Below are positions 43,674 through 52,003 of a stretch of 64,000 bases of DNA, piece by piece. The DNA is from CBDESN01 sp965242495. Lineage in GTDB: Bacteria > Pseudomonadota > Alphaproteobacteria > MPNO01. The notes beneath the pieces are model-generated. The model did no database searches. It had not been told where the DNA came from and saw only the letters and a program-made list of their open reading frames with translations. How positions within the stretch are numbered: position 1 is the stretch's first letter; each line of letters opens with the position of its first letter. The translations under genes were made by a program, and so were the position numbers. The stretch spans positions 310,001 to 374,000 of the forward strand of contig OZ251446.1 of assembly GCA_965242495.1 (NCBI GenBank), given 5' to 3'.

Positions 43674-43970
43674 TCACGCCGCATCCGCCGGTCGCACGCG
43701 CTTGGCGATCTCGGTTCCGCGCTCCCGTTCGATCAACGCGATGTCGTACTGGCTCTGGAGACCGATCCAGAACGGCGCGCCGTTGCCGAAATAGAGGCCG
43801 AGACGCACCGCCGTGTCGGCCGTGATCGAACGGCGGCCATTCAGAATGTCCGTCACGCGGCCTGACGGAACGCCCAGGTCGAGCGCCAGCCGGTTGGCGC
43901 TCAGGCCCCTCGCCTCGAGTTCGCGCTTCAGCAGCCGGCCGGGATGTGAGATCGGAAGCATGGCGTTCAT
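43674..43970 (-). CDS. higA: HigA-type antitoxin (helix-turn-helix)
   Basis: A 98-residue XRE-family protein of the HigA/VapI class: HPGRLLKRELEARGLSANRLALDLGVPSGRVTDILNGRRSITADTAVRLGLYFGNGAPFWIGLQ. It neutralises the toxin and represses the operon in related systems. Its start overlaps the toxin stop by 4 nt, with the toxin first, the usual order in higBA. Confidence 0.93.
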   Translation of the reverse strand: MNAMLPISHPGRLLKRELEARGLSANRLALDLGVPSGRVTDILNGRRSITADTAVRLGLYFGNGAPFWIGLQSQYDIALIERERGTEIAKRVRPADAA

Positions 43971-44254
43971 CCCTTATGGTAATCGACGATCTCGACGTGG
44001 TGGGCGTCACCCGCCCGAAACTCGAAGCAAATCCGCCAGGACCCGTTCACCGTCATCGCCCATTGGTTTGCGCGCGTCCCTTTGAGCTTGTGCAACCCGA
44101 CGCTCTCGAGCGGGCTCAGATCACGGAGCGTACCGGCGGCGTTGAGCGCCAGCAGCAAATCGATGGCGGCCGGGAAGTCCAGGCCGCGAAACCGGTTCGG
44201 CGTTTCACCTTCCCAGACTTTTCGGCTGGCTGCGTTGCGCCACGAGCGGATCAC
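43967..44254 (-). CDS. higB: HigB-type toxin (RelE superfamily)
   Basis: A 95-residue RelE/HigB-fold ribosome-dependent mRNA endonuclease. Recognised by PNRFRGLDFPAAIDLLLALNAAGTLRDLSPLESVGLHKLKGTRANQWAMTVNGSWRICFEFRAGDAHHVEIVDYH. The length and basic loop fit the family. It is the promoter-proximal gene of the pair. The upstream 240 bp separate it from the divergent deiodinase-like gene. Confidence 0.92.
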   Translation of the reverse strand: MIRSWRNAASRKVWEGETPNRFRGLDFPAAIDLLLALNAAGTLRDLSPLESVGLHKLKGTRANQWAMTVNGSWRICFEFRAGDAHHVEIVDYHKG

Positions 44255-44496
44255 GGCGAAAACGTACTACGCCGATCGGTCCAACGCAAGAGCATCGGAG
44301 ATGCCGTCAGTCACAAGCCCGCGGGCTGTTCCCGCGGCGCGGACTTCGCGTTTGCCGCCGGGTCGCGGGCGGATGGGTCGGCTCGGGGCCGAAAAGAGAC
44401 GCGGTGAAGAGGAAGCGGCGAACCGCCTCTGATTTGACTTCGCCCGGCGGCCCGTGCTGGACTCCGACGGCGGCGATGGCGGAAGGATCGGAAGAT

Positions 44497-45201
44497 ATGG
44501 CCGAACGGGAGCTCTCGCTCGAACGGCGCGCCATGGCGGGCGCGCGGATGACGTTCGAGGAGCGCAGGGCGATGTGGCTGGAAATCTCGCCGGGCATCAC
44601 CGGGCGGGACTTCGATTCCTACCAGGCCTGGCGGCGGCGGCGTCTGGCGCGGACGCCGCGGCCCGGCGGCATGGCGCCGGACTTCGAGCTCGAAGGACTC
44701 GCCCCGGACGGCGCGCGGACGGGCGAGACGGTCCGGCTCAGCGCCCTGCGCGGGATGCCGGTGGCGCTCGTCTTCGGCTCCTACACCTGACCGCCCTACC
44801 GCAATTGGGCCGTGCGCCTGAACGAAATCTACGACCGCTGCAAGGGCCGACTCCCCTTTTACGCGATCTATATCCGCGAAGCGCACCCCGACGACGGCTG
44901 GCGGGTGCCGGAGAACCTGGAGCAGGGGATCCATCACGACGAGCCGACCTCGGACGCCGAGCGCGGCGAGATCGCCGCGGTCTGCCGGCTGAAGCTCGAT
45001 CTCCGCATGCCGATGCTGATCGATTGGATCGACAACGACGTGGAGGAGAAATACCTGGCGACGCCGATCCGCCTCTACGTCGTCGATCGCGACGGCGGGA
45101 TCGCCTATGCCGGCGAGCCGGGTCCGTTCGGCTTCGATCCCGATTCGTGGGAGCGGGCGATCATGGCCCAGCTCGGGGAGGCCGGCCCCGGCCCGGGGTA
45201 G
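44497..45201 (+). CDS. Deiodinase-like selenoprotein (in-frame UGA = Sec98)
   Basis: A thioredoxin-fold protein of the iodothyronine deiodinase family, 234 residues if TGA at 44788-44790 is read as selenocysteine. The sequence before it is PVALVFGSYT and after it PPYRNWAVRLNEIYDRC, followed by YAIYIREAHPDDGWRVPEN. This matches the deiodinase pattern FGSxT-U-P and the EAHxxDGW motif, so the UGA falls exactly at the catalytic residue. The same frame stays open to TAG 45201. A SECIS-like hairpin follows (44805-44821). Start ATG 44497 has GGAAGG about 10 nt upstream; ATG 44476 is an alternative without a site. The reaction in bacteria is unknown, possibly reductive dehalogenation or peroxide reduction. 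A decayed gene or a sequencing error is the alternative. Confidence 0.82.
44805..44821 (+). promoter_or_regulatory. SECIS-like hairpin for UGA recoding
   Basis: Bases 44805-44810 (TTGGGC) pair with 44816-44821 (GCCTGA) in six pairs, two of them G-U, closing the 5-nt loop CGTGC (44811-44815). The loop has a G at its second position followed by U and begins 20 nt after the UGA. This fits the bacterial SECIS pattern (apical loop ~16-37 nt from UGA, early G in the loop) recognised by SelB. Confidence 0.65.
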
Positions 45202-45203
45202 GT

Positions 45204-45280
45204 TGGCGCGCCCGGGAAGATTCGAACTCCCAACCTCCTGATCCGTAGTCAGACGCTCTATCCAGTTGAGCTACGGGCGC
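45204..45280 (-). tRNA. tRNA-Arg (anticodon ACG)
   Basis: On the minus strand the acceptor GCGCCCG pairs with CGGGCGC, the D-arm is GCTCAACTGGATAGAGC, the anticodon stem TCTGA/TCAGG encloses CTACGGA (anticodon ACG), and the T-arm is GGGAGTTCGAATCTTCC. CCA is encoded (45204-45206). Its 3' end lies 2 nt from the stop of the selenoprotein gene on the other strand. Confidence 0.95.
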
Positions 45281-45355
45281 GCGAAGGCCGGGATATAGCG
45301 CACAGGCGGGCCGCTGGCAATGCGCCGCCGCCGGATCCGCGCAGGGGCCGCCCAT

Positions 45356-45650
45356 GTTCTCATTTTGTGCTTGACATTGGGGAGCGTCTGTGTTATCTTC
45401 CTCCCCATCGTCGAAATCCGCGACCGGAAGCCCTGCCGCAGGGCCGTCGCGTCGCGCCCGGCTGGAACGGAGGAGAGAGAGAATTGGTTCCAAGGCCGCC
45501 CACCCGCCGAAACCGGATCCGCCCGTTTTTTCGCCGCGAATCCGCCTTGCTTTTCGCCTGCTTTCGCCCTGCTTTTGGCCGGTTTCGGCCCTGCTTTTTC
45601 CCTGTTTTTTCAGCGTAATATATTGATATACAACGATATTGTATAAAAAG
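45356..45650 (+). repeat. Dispersed promoter/11-nt-repeat element, copy b
   Basis: Second copy, directly upstream of the adenine methyltransferase gene. Order: GTTC-N7-GTGC (45356-45370), -35 (45371), -10 (45394), GGAGGAGAGAGAG leader, GCGAATCCGCC, and six 11-nt units from GCTTTTCGCCT to GTTTTTTCAGC (45549-45614). GTAATATATTGATATACAACG comes last. It is most similar to copy a over the whole length. The methyltransferase start lies within 5-40 nt of its end, so the element is the gene's 5' leader. Confidence 0.75.
45371..45399 (+). promoter_or_regulatory. Sigma-70-type promoter in element copy b
   Basis: TTGACA (45371-45376), a 17-nt spacer, and TATCTT (45394-45399). GTTCTCATTTTGTGC at 45356-45370 abuts the -35 and is one base from an alphaproteobacterial LexA box. 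It would drive the methyltransferase with a ~255-nt leader. Confidence 0.7.
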
Positions 45651-45653
45651 GCA

Positions 45654-46694
45654 ATGCTTCCTCTCGATGTCGACCGCGTGACGCCGCTCGAAACGATCGT
45701 CCCGCCGACCGGAATCGGCGCGGAAACGCTCGACCGCCGCTCGCTTTGCGAGGGGAGGGCGGCCGACGACCGCCCGCCTCTGAAACTGCGCAAGGCGCGC
45801 TTTCTCGACGGCCTGCGAAGCACCGGCAAGCTGGACTACAAGCGGTATCTCGCCTCGCCCTTGCGCTATGCGGGCGGCAAGAGCCTGGCCGTCGGGATGG
45901 TCGTCGAATTGCTGCCCGACGACACTCGCCGCCTCGCCTCGCCGTTCCTGGGCGGCGGCGCCGTCGAGATCGCCGTCTCCCGCGAACTCGGATTGCCGGT
46001 CGCGGCTTACGACGTCTTCGACGTTCTCTGCGCCTATTGGCAGGCGCAGCTTTCCGCCCCGGCGTCTCTGGCGCGGCGGCTCCGGGCCTTCCAACCGGAC
46101 CGCCGGACCTTCGCCCGCGTGAAACGGCGGCTCGAAGCGCATTGGCGGCGCGGCGACGAGCTGGAGTGGGGCGATCTGGCCGCGCACTACTATTTCAACT
46201 CGAACACGTCCTACGGCCCGCATTTCCTCGGCTGGCCGTCCGACGTTTATCTGAACGAAGACCGCTACGCCAAGATGGTCGAGAAGGTGGAGGCGTTCCG
46301 GGCGGCGCCGCTTTCCGTCGAATGCGCCGACTTCACGGAATCGATTCCGCGTCATGCGGGAGACTTCCTCTACTGCGACCCGCCCTATTACCTCGAAGAG
46401 GGCAAGACCTTCGTGGGCATGTATCCGCACCGCAACTTCCCGATCCATCACGACGGCTTCCGGCACGAACGGCTGCGGGACCTGCTGTTGCGCCACAAGG
46501 GCGGCTTCGTCCTGTCCTACAACGATTGCCCGACGATCCGGGATTGGTATGCGGACTGTCGGATCGAAACGCCGGAATGGCAATATACCTTCGGGCAAGG
46601 CGACACACGGATCGGAGAGAACCGCCGCGAGCGAAACGGCGGGTCCCACGTGAAGAAGTCCCATGAGCTGCTGATATGGCGGCGTCCGCAATGA
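45654..46694 (+). CDS. D12-class DNA adenine N6-methyltransferase (orphan)
   Basis: A Dam-like methyltransferase of 346 residues. The SAM-binding region is SPLRYAGGKSLAVGMVVELL and SPFLGGGAVEIAVSRELGLPV, and the catalytic motif is DPPYY in GDFLYCDPPYYLEEGKTF. The order (SAM motif before DPPY) is that of the alpha class. No restriction endonuclease gene is adjacent, so it is an orphan, which may act in regulation or defence. The start is uncertain: ATG 45654 has a short AAGG site close by, and TTG 45639 would add five residues. Its stop overlaps a possible start of the hydantoinase A gene. Confidence 0.88.
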   Translation: MLPLDVDRVTPLETIVPPTGIGAETLDRRSLCEGRAADDRPPLKLRKARFLDGLRSTGKLDYKRYLASPLRYAGGKSLAVGMVVELLPDDTRRLASPFLGGGAVEIAVSRELGLPVAAYDVFDVLCAYWQAQLSAPASLARRLRAFQPDRRTFARVKRRLEAHWRRGDELEWGDLAAHYYFNSNTSYGPHFLGWPSDVYLNEDRYAKMVEKVEAFRAAPLSVECADFTESIPRHAGDFLYCDPPYYLEEGKTFVGMYPHRNFPIHHDGFRHERLRDLLLRHKGGFVLSYNDCPTIRDWYADCRIETPEWQYTFGQGDTRIGENRRERNGGSHVKKSHELLIWRRPQ

Positions 46695-48961
46695 ACGCAT
46701 GGCCGGCGAGCAGCGGCGGCGCCGCCGGAATCCCGTCGATGGGGGAGCGCACTTCCATCCGTCGCGACGCTTCCGGGAGCGACCGCCCCGGCCCCGCCGC
46801 CGCGCCCGGCCGGCGGGCCGGCGCCGCCGACGCGCCGCGCTATCTCGTCGCGACCGATACCGGCGGCACCTTCGTCGACGCCGTGATCTGGGATCTCGAC
46901 AGCGGCCGGTTCCGGGTCGGCAAGGCGGCGGCGACCCCGGACGATCCGCCGCGCGGCATCGTCGATGCGGTCGGCGCGGCCGCCGGGCCCGGCGGCGAGC
47001 CGCCCGACGAAGTGCTCGCGAACACGCTTCTGTTCTGCAACGGCGCCACCGTCGCCACCAATGCGATGATCGAACGCAAGGGCGCGCGGACCGGGCTTCT
47101 GATCACCGCCGGCTTCGAGGACACGCTGGCGATCGCCAACGTCGCCGGGCGCACCGCCGGGCTGGACGAGGCCGCGCTGATGGATTACCGCCGCGCCGAA
47201 TGGCCGGCCCCGATCGTCGAACGCGGCTTGGTCCGGGGCGTGATCGAGCGGGTCGATGCGCATGGCGAGATCGTCGTGCCGCTCGATACGGACCAGGCGG
47301 TTCGCGCGCTGGACGAACTTGCGGAGCGGGACGTCGAGGCGCTCGCGATCTGCTTCCTCTGGTCGTTCCGCCGCCCCGACAACGAGCAACGGATGAAGGA
47401 GCTCGCCGCCCGGCGCCATCCCGGCCTGTTCACCGTTGCGTCGAGCGATCTCGTCCCCGTGCTCCGCGAATACGAGCGCGCCAACACGACCGCGATCAAC
47501 GCCTTCCTGGGTCCCGTGTTCGCGGACTACGCGCGCGGCCTGCGCCGGCGGCTGCGCGCCGGGCGGCGCCGGGCCGAGCCGCTGGTCATGCAGTCGGTCG
47601 GCGGGCTCGCCCCGGCGTCGGAAGTCGAGCGGGCGCCGGTCGCGACGCTGTTCTCCGGCCCGGTAGGCGGCGTGATCGCCGGGCAGGCGCTCGGCGCGTC
47701 GATCGGGCGGCCCAACCTGATTACTACCGACATGGGCGGGACCAGCTTCGACGTCGGTCTGATTCTCGACGGCGAGCCGCTGACCACCCCGGTCACGGTG
47801 ATCGAGCGTCAGACGGTCGCGATCCCGACCGTCGAACTGGTCACGATCGGCGCCGGAGGCGGCAGCGTCGCCTGGATCGACGACGTCGGGATGCTCCAGG
47901 TCGGTCCCCGCAGCATGGGTTCGACGCCGGGGCCGGCCTGCTACGGGCGCGGCGGCGATACGCCCACGGTGACCGATGCCGACGTCGTGCTGGGCTATAT
48001 CGACGCCGACCGCTTTCTCGGCGGCGACATGCGCATATCGCGCGAGGCGGCCGAGCGCGCGATACGGACCGGAATCGCCGATCCTCTCGGCATGAGCGCG
48101 GTCGAGGCCGCGGCCGCGATCTACCGGATCGTCAATGCCCGTATGGCCGACCTGATCCGCCGGGTCACGGTGGAGCGCGGCTTCGACCCGCGCGACTTCG
48201 CGCTCGCCGCCTTCGGCGGTTGCGGGCCGACCCATTGCACCGCCTACGGCCCCGACATCGGCGTGTCCCTGGTGGTGGTGCCGGACGGCGCCGCCGTCTT
48301 CTCGGCCTTCGGGATCGGCCGATCCGACCTGCGGCATGTCTGGGTGCGCGCCTTCCCCCATGAGCTGCGCGCGCTCGACGGCGCCATCGACCGCGCGCCG
48401 CTGGCCGAGATCAACCGCATCTTCGCCGAGTTGACGGACCGCGCGGCGCGGCAATCGGCGCGCGACGGGGTCGCGCCGGAACGGGCGCGGCTGCGATACA
48501 GCGCCGACGTCCGCTACAAGAACCAGATCCACCAGATCGCCGTGCCGCTGGCGGATGCGCCGCCGCTCGACGACGACGGCCCGGACCGCCTCGCCGCCGA
48601 GTTCGAGCGTCGCTACGACCGGCGCTACGGCGGCGGCGCGAGCTCTCCGACCGCGCGCATCGAGTGGGTCAATCTCCGGCTCGAATCGGTGACCCCGGCG
48701 CCGGCGTCCGCGGCGCTCGCGCGCGAGCCGCTCGGCCCCGCCGACGCTTCCGCAGCGCGCATCGGCGTGAAGGACGTCTACGATCCCGGACGCCGGCGGT
48801 TCGCGCCGACGCCTCATTTCGCCGTCGACGCGCTGCGTCCGGGCCACCGGATCGACGGCCCGGCGGTCGTCGTCGCCTACGGCGCGACGATACCGCTGCA
48901 TCGCGGCCAGCGGCTCGGGGTAGACTCCGGTCGCAACCTGTCGATCGAGTTCGCCGCATGA
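46691..48961 (+). CDS. Hydantoinase/oxoprolinase A-subunit family protein (HyuA)
   Basis: About 756 residues; ATP-dependent ring-opening subunit of the N-methylhydantoinase/5-oxoprolinase/acetone carboxylase family. ATDTGGTFVDAVIWD is the phosphate-binding motif, and MIERKGARTGLLITAGFEDTL, TTDMGGTSFDVGLI and FGGCGPTHCTAYGPDIGV are typical. The first ~40 residues before YLVATDTGG are extra and low in complexity. Starts at 46691 (overlapping the methyltransferase stop) or 46739 are both possible. The stop overlaps the B-subunit start by 4 nt. The substrate is unknown. Confidence 0.9.
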   Translation: MNAWPASSGGAAGIPSMGERTSIRRDASGSDRPGPAAAPGRRAGAADAPRYLVATDTGGTFVDAVIWDLDSGRFRVGKAAATPDDPPRGIVDAVGAAAGPGGEPPDEVLANTLLFCNGATVATNAMIERKGARTGLLITAGFEDTLAIANVAGRTAGLDEAALMDYRRAEWPAPIVERGLVRGVIERVDAHGEIVVPLDTDQAVRALDELAERDVEALAICFLWSFRRPDNEQRMKELAARRHPGLFTVASSDLVPVLREYERANTTAINAFLGPVFADYARGLRRRLRAGRRRAEPLVMQSVGGLAPASEVERAPVATLFSGPVGGVIAGQALGASIGRPNLITTDMGGTSFDVGLILDGEPLTTPVTVIERQTVAIPTVELVTIGAGGGSVAWIDDVGMLQVGPRSMGSTPGPACYGRGGDTPTVTDADVVLGYIDADRFLGGDMRISREAAERAIRTGIADPLGMSAVEAAAAIYRIVNARMADLIRRVTVERGFDPRDFALAAFGGCGPTHCTAYGPDIGVSLVVVPDGAAVFSAFGIGRSDLRHVWVRAFPHELRALDGAIDRAPLAEINRIFAELTDRAARQSARDGVAPERARLRYSADVRYKNQIHQIAVPLADAPPLDDDGPDRLAAEFERRYDRRYGGGASSPTARIEWVNLRLESVTPAPASAALAREPLGPADASAARIGVKDVYDPGRRRFAPTPHFAVDALRPGHRIDGPAVVVAYGATIPLHRGQRLGVDSGRNLSIEFAA

Positions 48962-51198
48962 GCGCCGACATGCCGGAGCCGGTACGGTTCGAGCCCCGCA
49001 ACGATCCCGTCACCTTCGAGGTTCTGCGCCATCGACTGTGGCAGATCAACGACGAGCAGGGCCAGACCATCGTCAACGTCTCCGGCTCGCCGGTCGCCAG
49101 CGAGGGCAACGACTTCAACGTCGCCATCGCCGACGCCGGCGGCGAGCTGGTGGCGGTCGGCGCCTTCATCACCCTCCACGTCAGCGCGATCACCCTGGTC
49201 ATCCGCAACACGGTGGCGCTCCTGGGCGAAGAGAACATCGCCGACGGCAGCATGTATCTGGTCAACGACCCCTGGCTCGGCGCCGGGCATCAGAACGATT
49301 TCTGCGTCATCCAGCCGGTCTATTGGCGGGGCCGGCGGATCGCCTGGACCGCCTCGGTGATCCATCAGGTCGACGTCGGCGGCCCGGCGCCGGGGAGCTG
49401 GAACCTGGCCGCCCGGTCGGCGTTCGAGGAAGCGCCCCGCTATCGCGGGCTGCGGGTGGTCCGCGACGGGACGGCGCAGGCCGACGTCGTGGCCACCGTG
49501 CTTACCAATACGCGACTCCCCGATCTGGTCGATCTCGACCTCCGCGCCCAGATCGCCGCCGCCAACGTGGCCCGCGAACGGCTGCACGCGCTCGTGGCCC
49601 GCTACGGCGTCGAGACGGTGTGCGACGCGATCGACGATTCCTTCGCCTATTCGCAGGTCCTGTTCCGCCGCAAGCTCCTGGAACTCCCGGACGGCGATTG
49701 GTACGCCGAAGACCATATCGACCATGACGGCCATGAGGAGCGCATCTACACCGTCCGTTGCCGGGTCGAGAAACGGCGGGACCGGCTTCTGTTCGATTTC
49801 ACCGGCACCAGCGGCGAGGCGCCGGGGCTCATCAACACCACCTTCGCGGGGGCCGCCGCCGGCGCCTACGGCGCGGTCTACCCGTTGCTCTGCCAGCACA
49901 TCCCGTGGAACGCCGGCGTGCTGCGCCAGATCGACCTGACCGTCGAGGAGGGCGCGATCCATCATGCCCGCTTCCCCGCCCCGGTGGGCTACGGCGTGGT
50001 CCATGCCTGCTGGACGTCGATGAACGCGGCCGCGCTGGCGGTGAACAAGATGCTCGCCAGCAGCGGCGCGCATCGCGCCGACGCCATGGCCGGCTGGGCC
50101 GGCTCCACCTTCGTCTACAACGTCTTCGGCAAGGACGACCGCGACCGGTCCTTCGCCACCATGCTGCTGAGTTCCGACCTCCAGGGCTGCGGGGCGCGCG
50201 CCTTCGCCGACGGCTACGACGTCGGCGGCAAGCTCAACGCTCCGCGCAGCAAGGTGACCGACGTCGAATCGGTCGAAGCGAACTATCCGCTGCTCTACCT
50301 CTATCGCCGCCGGACCGCCGATTCGGGCGGGGCCGGCCTGTGGCGCGGCGGGGTGTCGGCGGAGGTCGCGCTGACCGCCCACCGGGCGCCGCGAATCGAC
50401 GTGACGGTGAACACCGTCGGCGTCAACCACTCCTCCAGCAACGGGCTGTGCGGCGGCTATCCGGGCGGCGGCTGTCTGGTGCAGATCAAGGCCGGGACCG
50501 ACATCGCCGCGCATTGGCGGAGCGGGCGGCTGCCGCTCGATCTCGGCGAGCTCGGCGGCGACCTCGAAACCCACCCGGCGAAGCACGTCTTCGCGCTGAC
50601 GCCGGGCGACGTGTTCGTCGCCAACCCCCATGGCGGCGGCGGCTACGGCGATCCGCTGCGCCGCGACCCTGACTCGGTGGCGCGCGACGCGGCGCATGGG
50701 CTGGTGTCGGCCGATTGCGCCGGCGCCCTCTACGGCGTCGTCCTCGACCGCGCCGGGGGCGCGGATGCGGCGGCGACCGGACGCCTCCGCGAATCGATGC
50801 GCCGGGAGCGGCTCGCCCGCGCCGAACCAAGCCGCGCGCCGCCCGAAGGGGCGGGGCGCCCGCGCGGCGACCGGCCCGTCGAATATCCGCTCGGCGCCTT
50901 CGAGGCCGCCGGCGGATGGCTCCATTGCGGCCGGTGCCGCAGGTCGATCTGCCGCGACGCGGAGCCGATCAAGCCGTATCTCGCCCGCGAGCGCGGCCCG
51001 CTCGGCGCGGCCGGGCCGCGCATCGCCCAACGCTGGAGCGGCGACAGCCCGGACTTCGAACTGTGGCGGTATTACTGCCCGCATTGCGGCGAACTCGGCG
51101 CCGTCGAGCAGCATCTCAAGAGCGAGACCGCGGCCTGGACGGATTATCGGATCGACGACGAGCGGGTCGCGGAGAGGCTGGAGGAGAAGACGGCATGA
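48958..51198 (+). CDS. Hydantoinase B-subunit family protein with C-terminal zinc-ribbon (acetone carboxylase gamma-like)
   Basis: About 746 residues. The HyuB body is shown by DPVTFEVLRHRLWQINDEQG, VASEGNDFNVAIADAGGELVAVG, YLVNDPWLGAGHQNDF, LLFDFTGTSGEAPGLINTTFAGA and GGGYGDPLRRDP near its end. It continues for another ~170 residues. That tail holds LHCGRCRRSICRDAEPIKPYL and YYCPHCGELGAVEQHL, two CxxC pairs resembling the separate gamma subunit of acetone/acetophenone carboxylases. The enzyme may therefore be a carboxylase-like relative rather than a plain hydantoinase. It overlaps both neighbours by 4 nt in an A-B-SDR operon. Confidence 0.88.
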   Translation: MSADMPEPVRFEPRNDPVTFEVLRHRLWQINDEQGQTIVNVSGSPVASEGNDFNVAIADAGGELVAVGAFITLHVSAITLVIRNTVALLGEENIADGSMYLVNDPWLGAGHQNDFCVIQPVYWRGRRIAWTASVIHQVDVGGPAPGSWNLAARSAFEEAPRYRGLRVVRDGTAQADVVATVLTNTRLPDLVDLDLRAQIAAANVARERLHALVARYGVETVCDAIDDSFAYSQVLFRRKLLELPDGDWYAEDHIDHDGHEERIYTVRCRVEKRRDRLLFDFTGTSGEAPGLINTTFAGAAAGAYGAVYPLLCQHIPWNAGVLRQIDLTVEEGAIHHARFPAPVGYGVVHACWTSMNAAALAVNKMLASSGAHRADAMAGWAGSTFVYNVFGKDDRDRSFATMLLSSDLQGCGARAFADGYDVGGKLNAPRSKVTDVESVEANYPLLYLYRRRTADSGGAGLWRGGVSAEVALTAHRAPRIDVTVNTVGVNHSSSNGLCGGYPGGGCLVQIKAGTDIAAHWRSGRLPLDLGELGGDLETHPAKHVFALTPGDVFVANPHGGGGYGDPLRRDPDSVARDAAHGLVSADCAGALYGVVLDRAGGADAAATGRLRESMRRERLARAEPSRAPPEGAGRPRGDRPVEYPLGAFEAAGGWLHCGRCRRSICRDAEPIKPYLARERGPLGAAGPRIAQRWSGDSPDFELWRYYCPHCGELGAVEQHLKSETAAWTDYRIDDERVAERLEEKTA

Positions 51199-51971
51199 TC
51201 GATCTGGGCGGACGCATCGCGCTGGTGACCGGCGCGGGGCCGAATATCGGCCGCGAGATCGCGGCGACCCTGGCGCGGGCGGGCGCCACGGTGCTGTGCA
51301 ACGACTTGCGCGCCGAACACGCGGAAGCGGCCGCGGCCCAAGTCCGGGACGCCGGCGGGGCGGGCGTCCCGGCGGCGTTCGACGTGACCGCCCCGGACGA
51401 GGTGCAGGCCGCCTTGGACCGCGCCGCCGGGGAGTACGGCGTCGTCGACGTCCTGGTCAACAACGCCGCGATCACCATTCCCAAGGGCGTCCTGGCGACG
51501 AGCTACGAGGAATGGCGCCGGGTCATCGACGTCAACCTGACCGGCATGTTCCTGTGCTGCCAGGCGGTCGCGGCCCGGCTGGTGGCGGCGAAGAAGCCGG
51601 GGGCGATCGTCAACGTCGCCTCGACGTCGGGGCATCGCGGGCGGGCCAACGCGCTGGCCTATTGCGCGTCCAAGGGGGGCGTCCTCAACCTCACCCGCGC
51701 CATGGCGATGGATCTCGCCCCCCACGACATCCGGGTCAACAGCGTGACGCCGACCAAGACCGGCGTCTCGGTCGGCGCGTTGGAATCGGCCGAGACGCGC
51801 TCGTTCGACGAGATCCCGATGGGCCGGCTGGGCGAGCCCAGGGATCAGGCCAATGCGGTGCTGTTCATGGTCTCGGATCTTGCCGCCTTCGTCACCGGCG
51901 AGGACATCCGGGTCGATGGCGGCTCGATCGCGACCTGGGGGGCGCGGACGAAGTTCGACCGGCGACGCTGA
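51195..51971 (+). CDS. Short-chain dehydrogenase/reductase
   Basis: A classical SDR of 258 residues. The cofactor motif is VTGAGPNIGREIA, then NNAAIT, with catalytic S in VNVASTSGHRG and Y-x3-K in AYCASKGG. The C-terminal VTGEDIRVDGGSIATWG is typical of FabG-like members. It is coupled to the HyuB-like gene by a 4-nt overlap, so it probably reduces or oxidises the substrate or product of that complex. Confidence 0.92.
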   Translation: MIDLGGRIALVTGAGPNIGREIAATLARAGATVLCNDLRAEHAEAAAAQVRDAGGAGVPAAFDVTAPDEVQAALDRAAGEYGVVDVLVNNAAITIPKGVLATSYEEWRRVIDVNLTGMFLCCQAVAARLVAAKKPGAIVNVASTSGHRGRANALAYCASKGGVLNLTRAMAMDLAPHDIRVNSVTPTKTGVSVGALESAETRSFDEIPMGRLGEPRDQANAVLFMVSDLAAFVTGEDIRVDGGSIATWGARTKFDRRR

Positions 51972-52003
51972 CGATTGCGGCTTCCGCGGGAGGACGCGCC
52001 GCG

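Noticed and set aside
43235..43684. Minus-strand open frame of 149 codons between dctP and higA
   Set aside because: No recognisable domain, composition like shadow frames and no ribosome site. The region looks like decayed intergenic DNA.
44404..44790. Reading the deiodinase-like locus as two genes or a simple nonsense pseudogene
   Set aside because: The only defect is TGA at the exact catalytic position, with the frame and homology intact on both sides and a fitting hairpin downstream. Selenocysteine is the simpler reading, though not proven.
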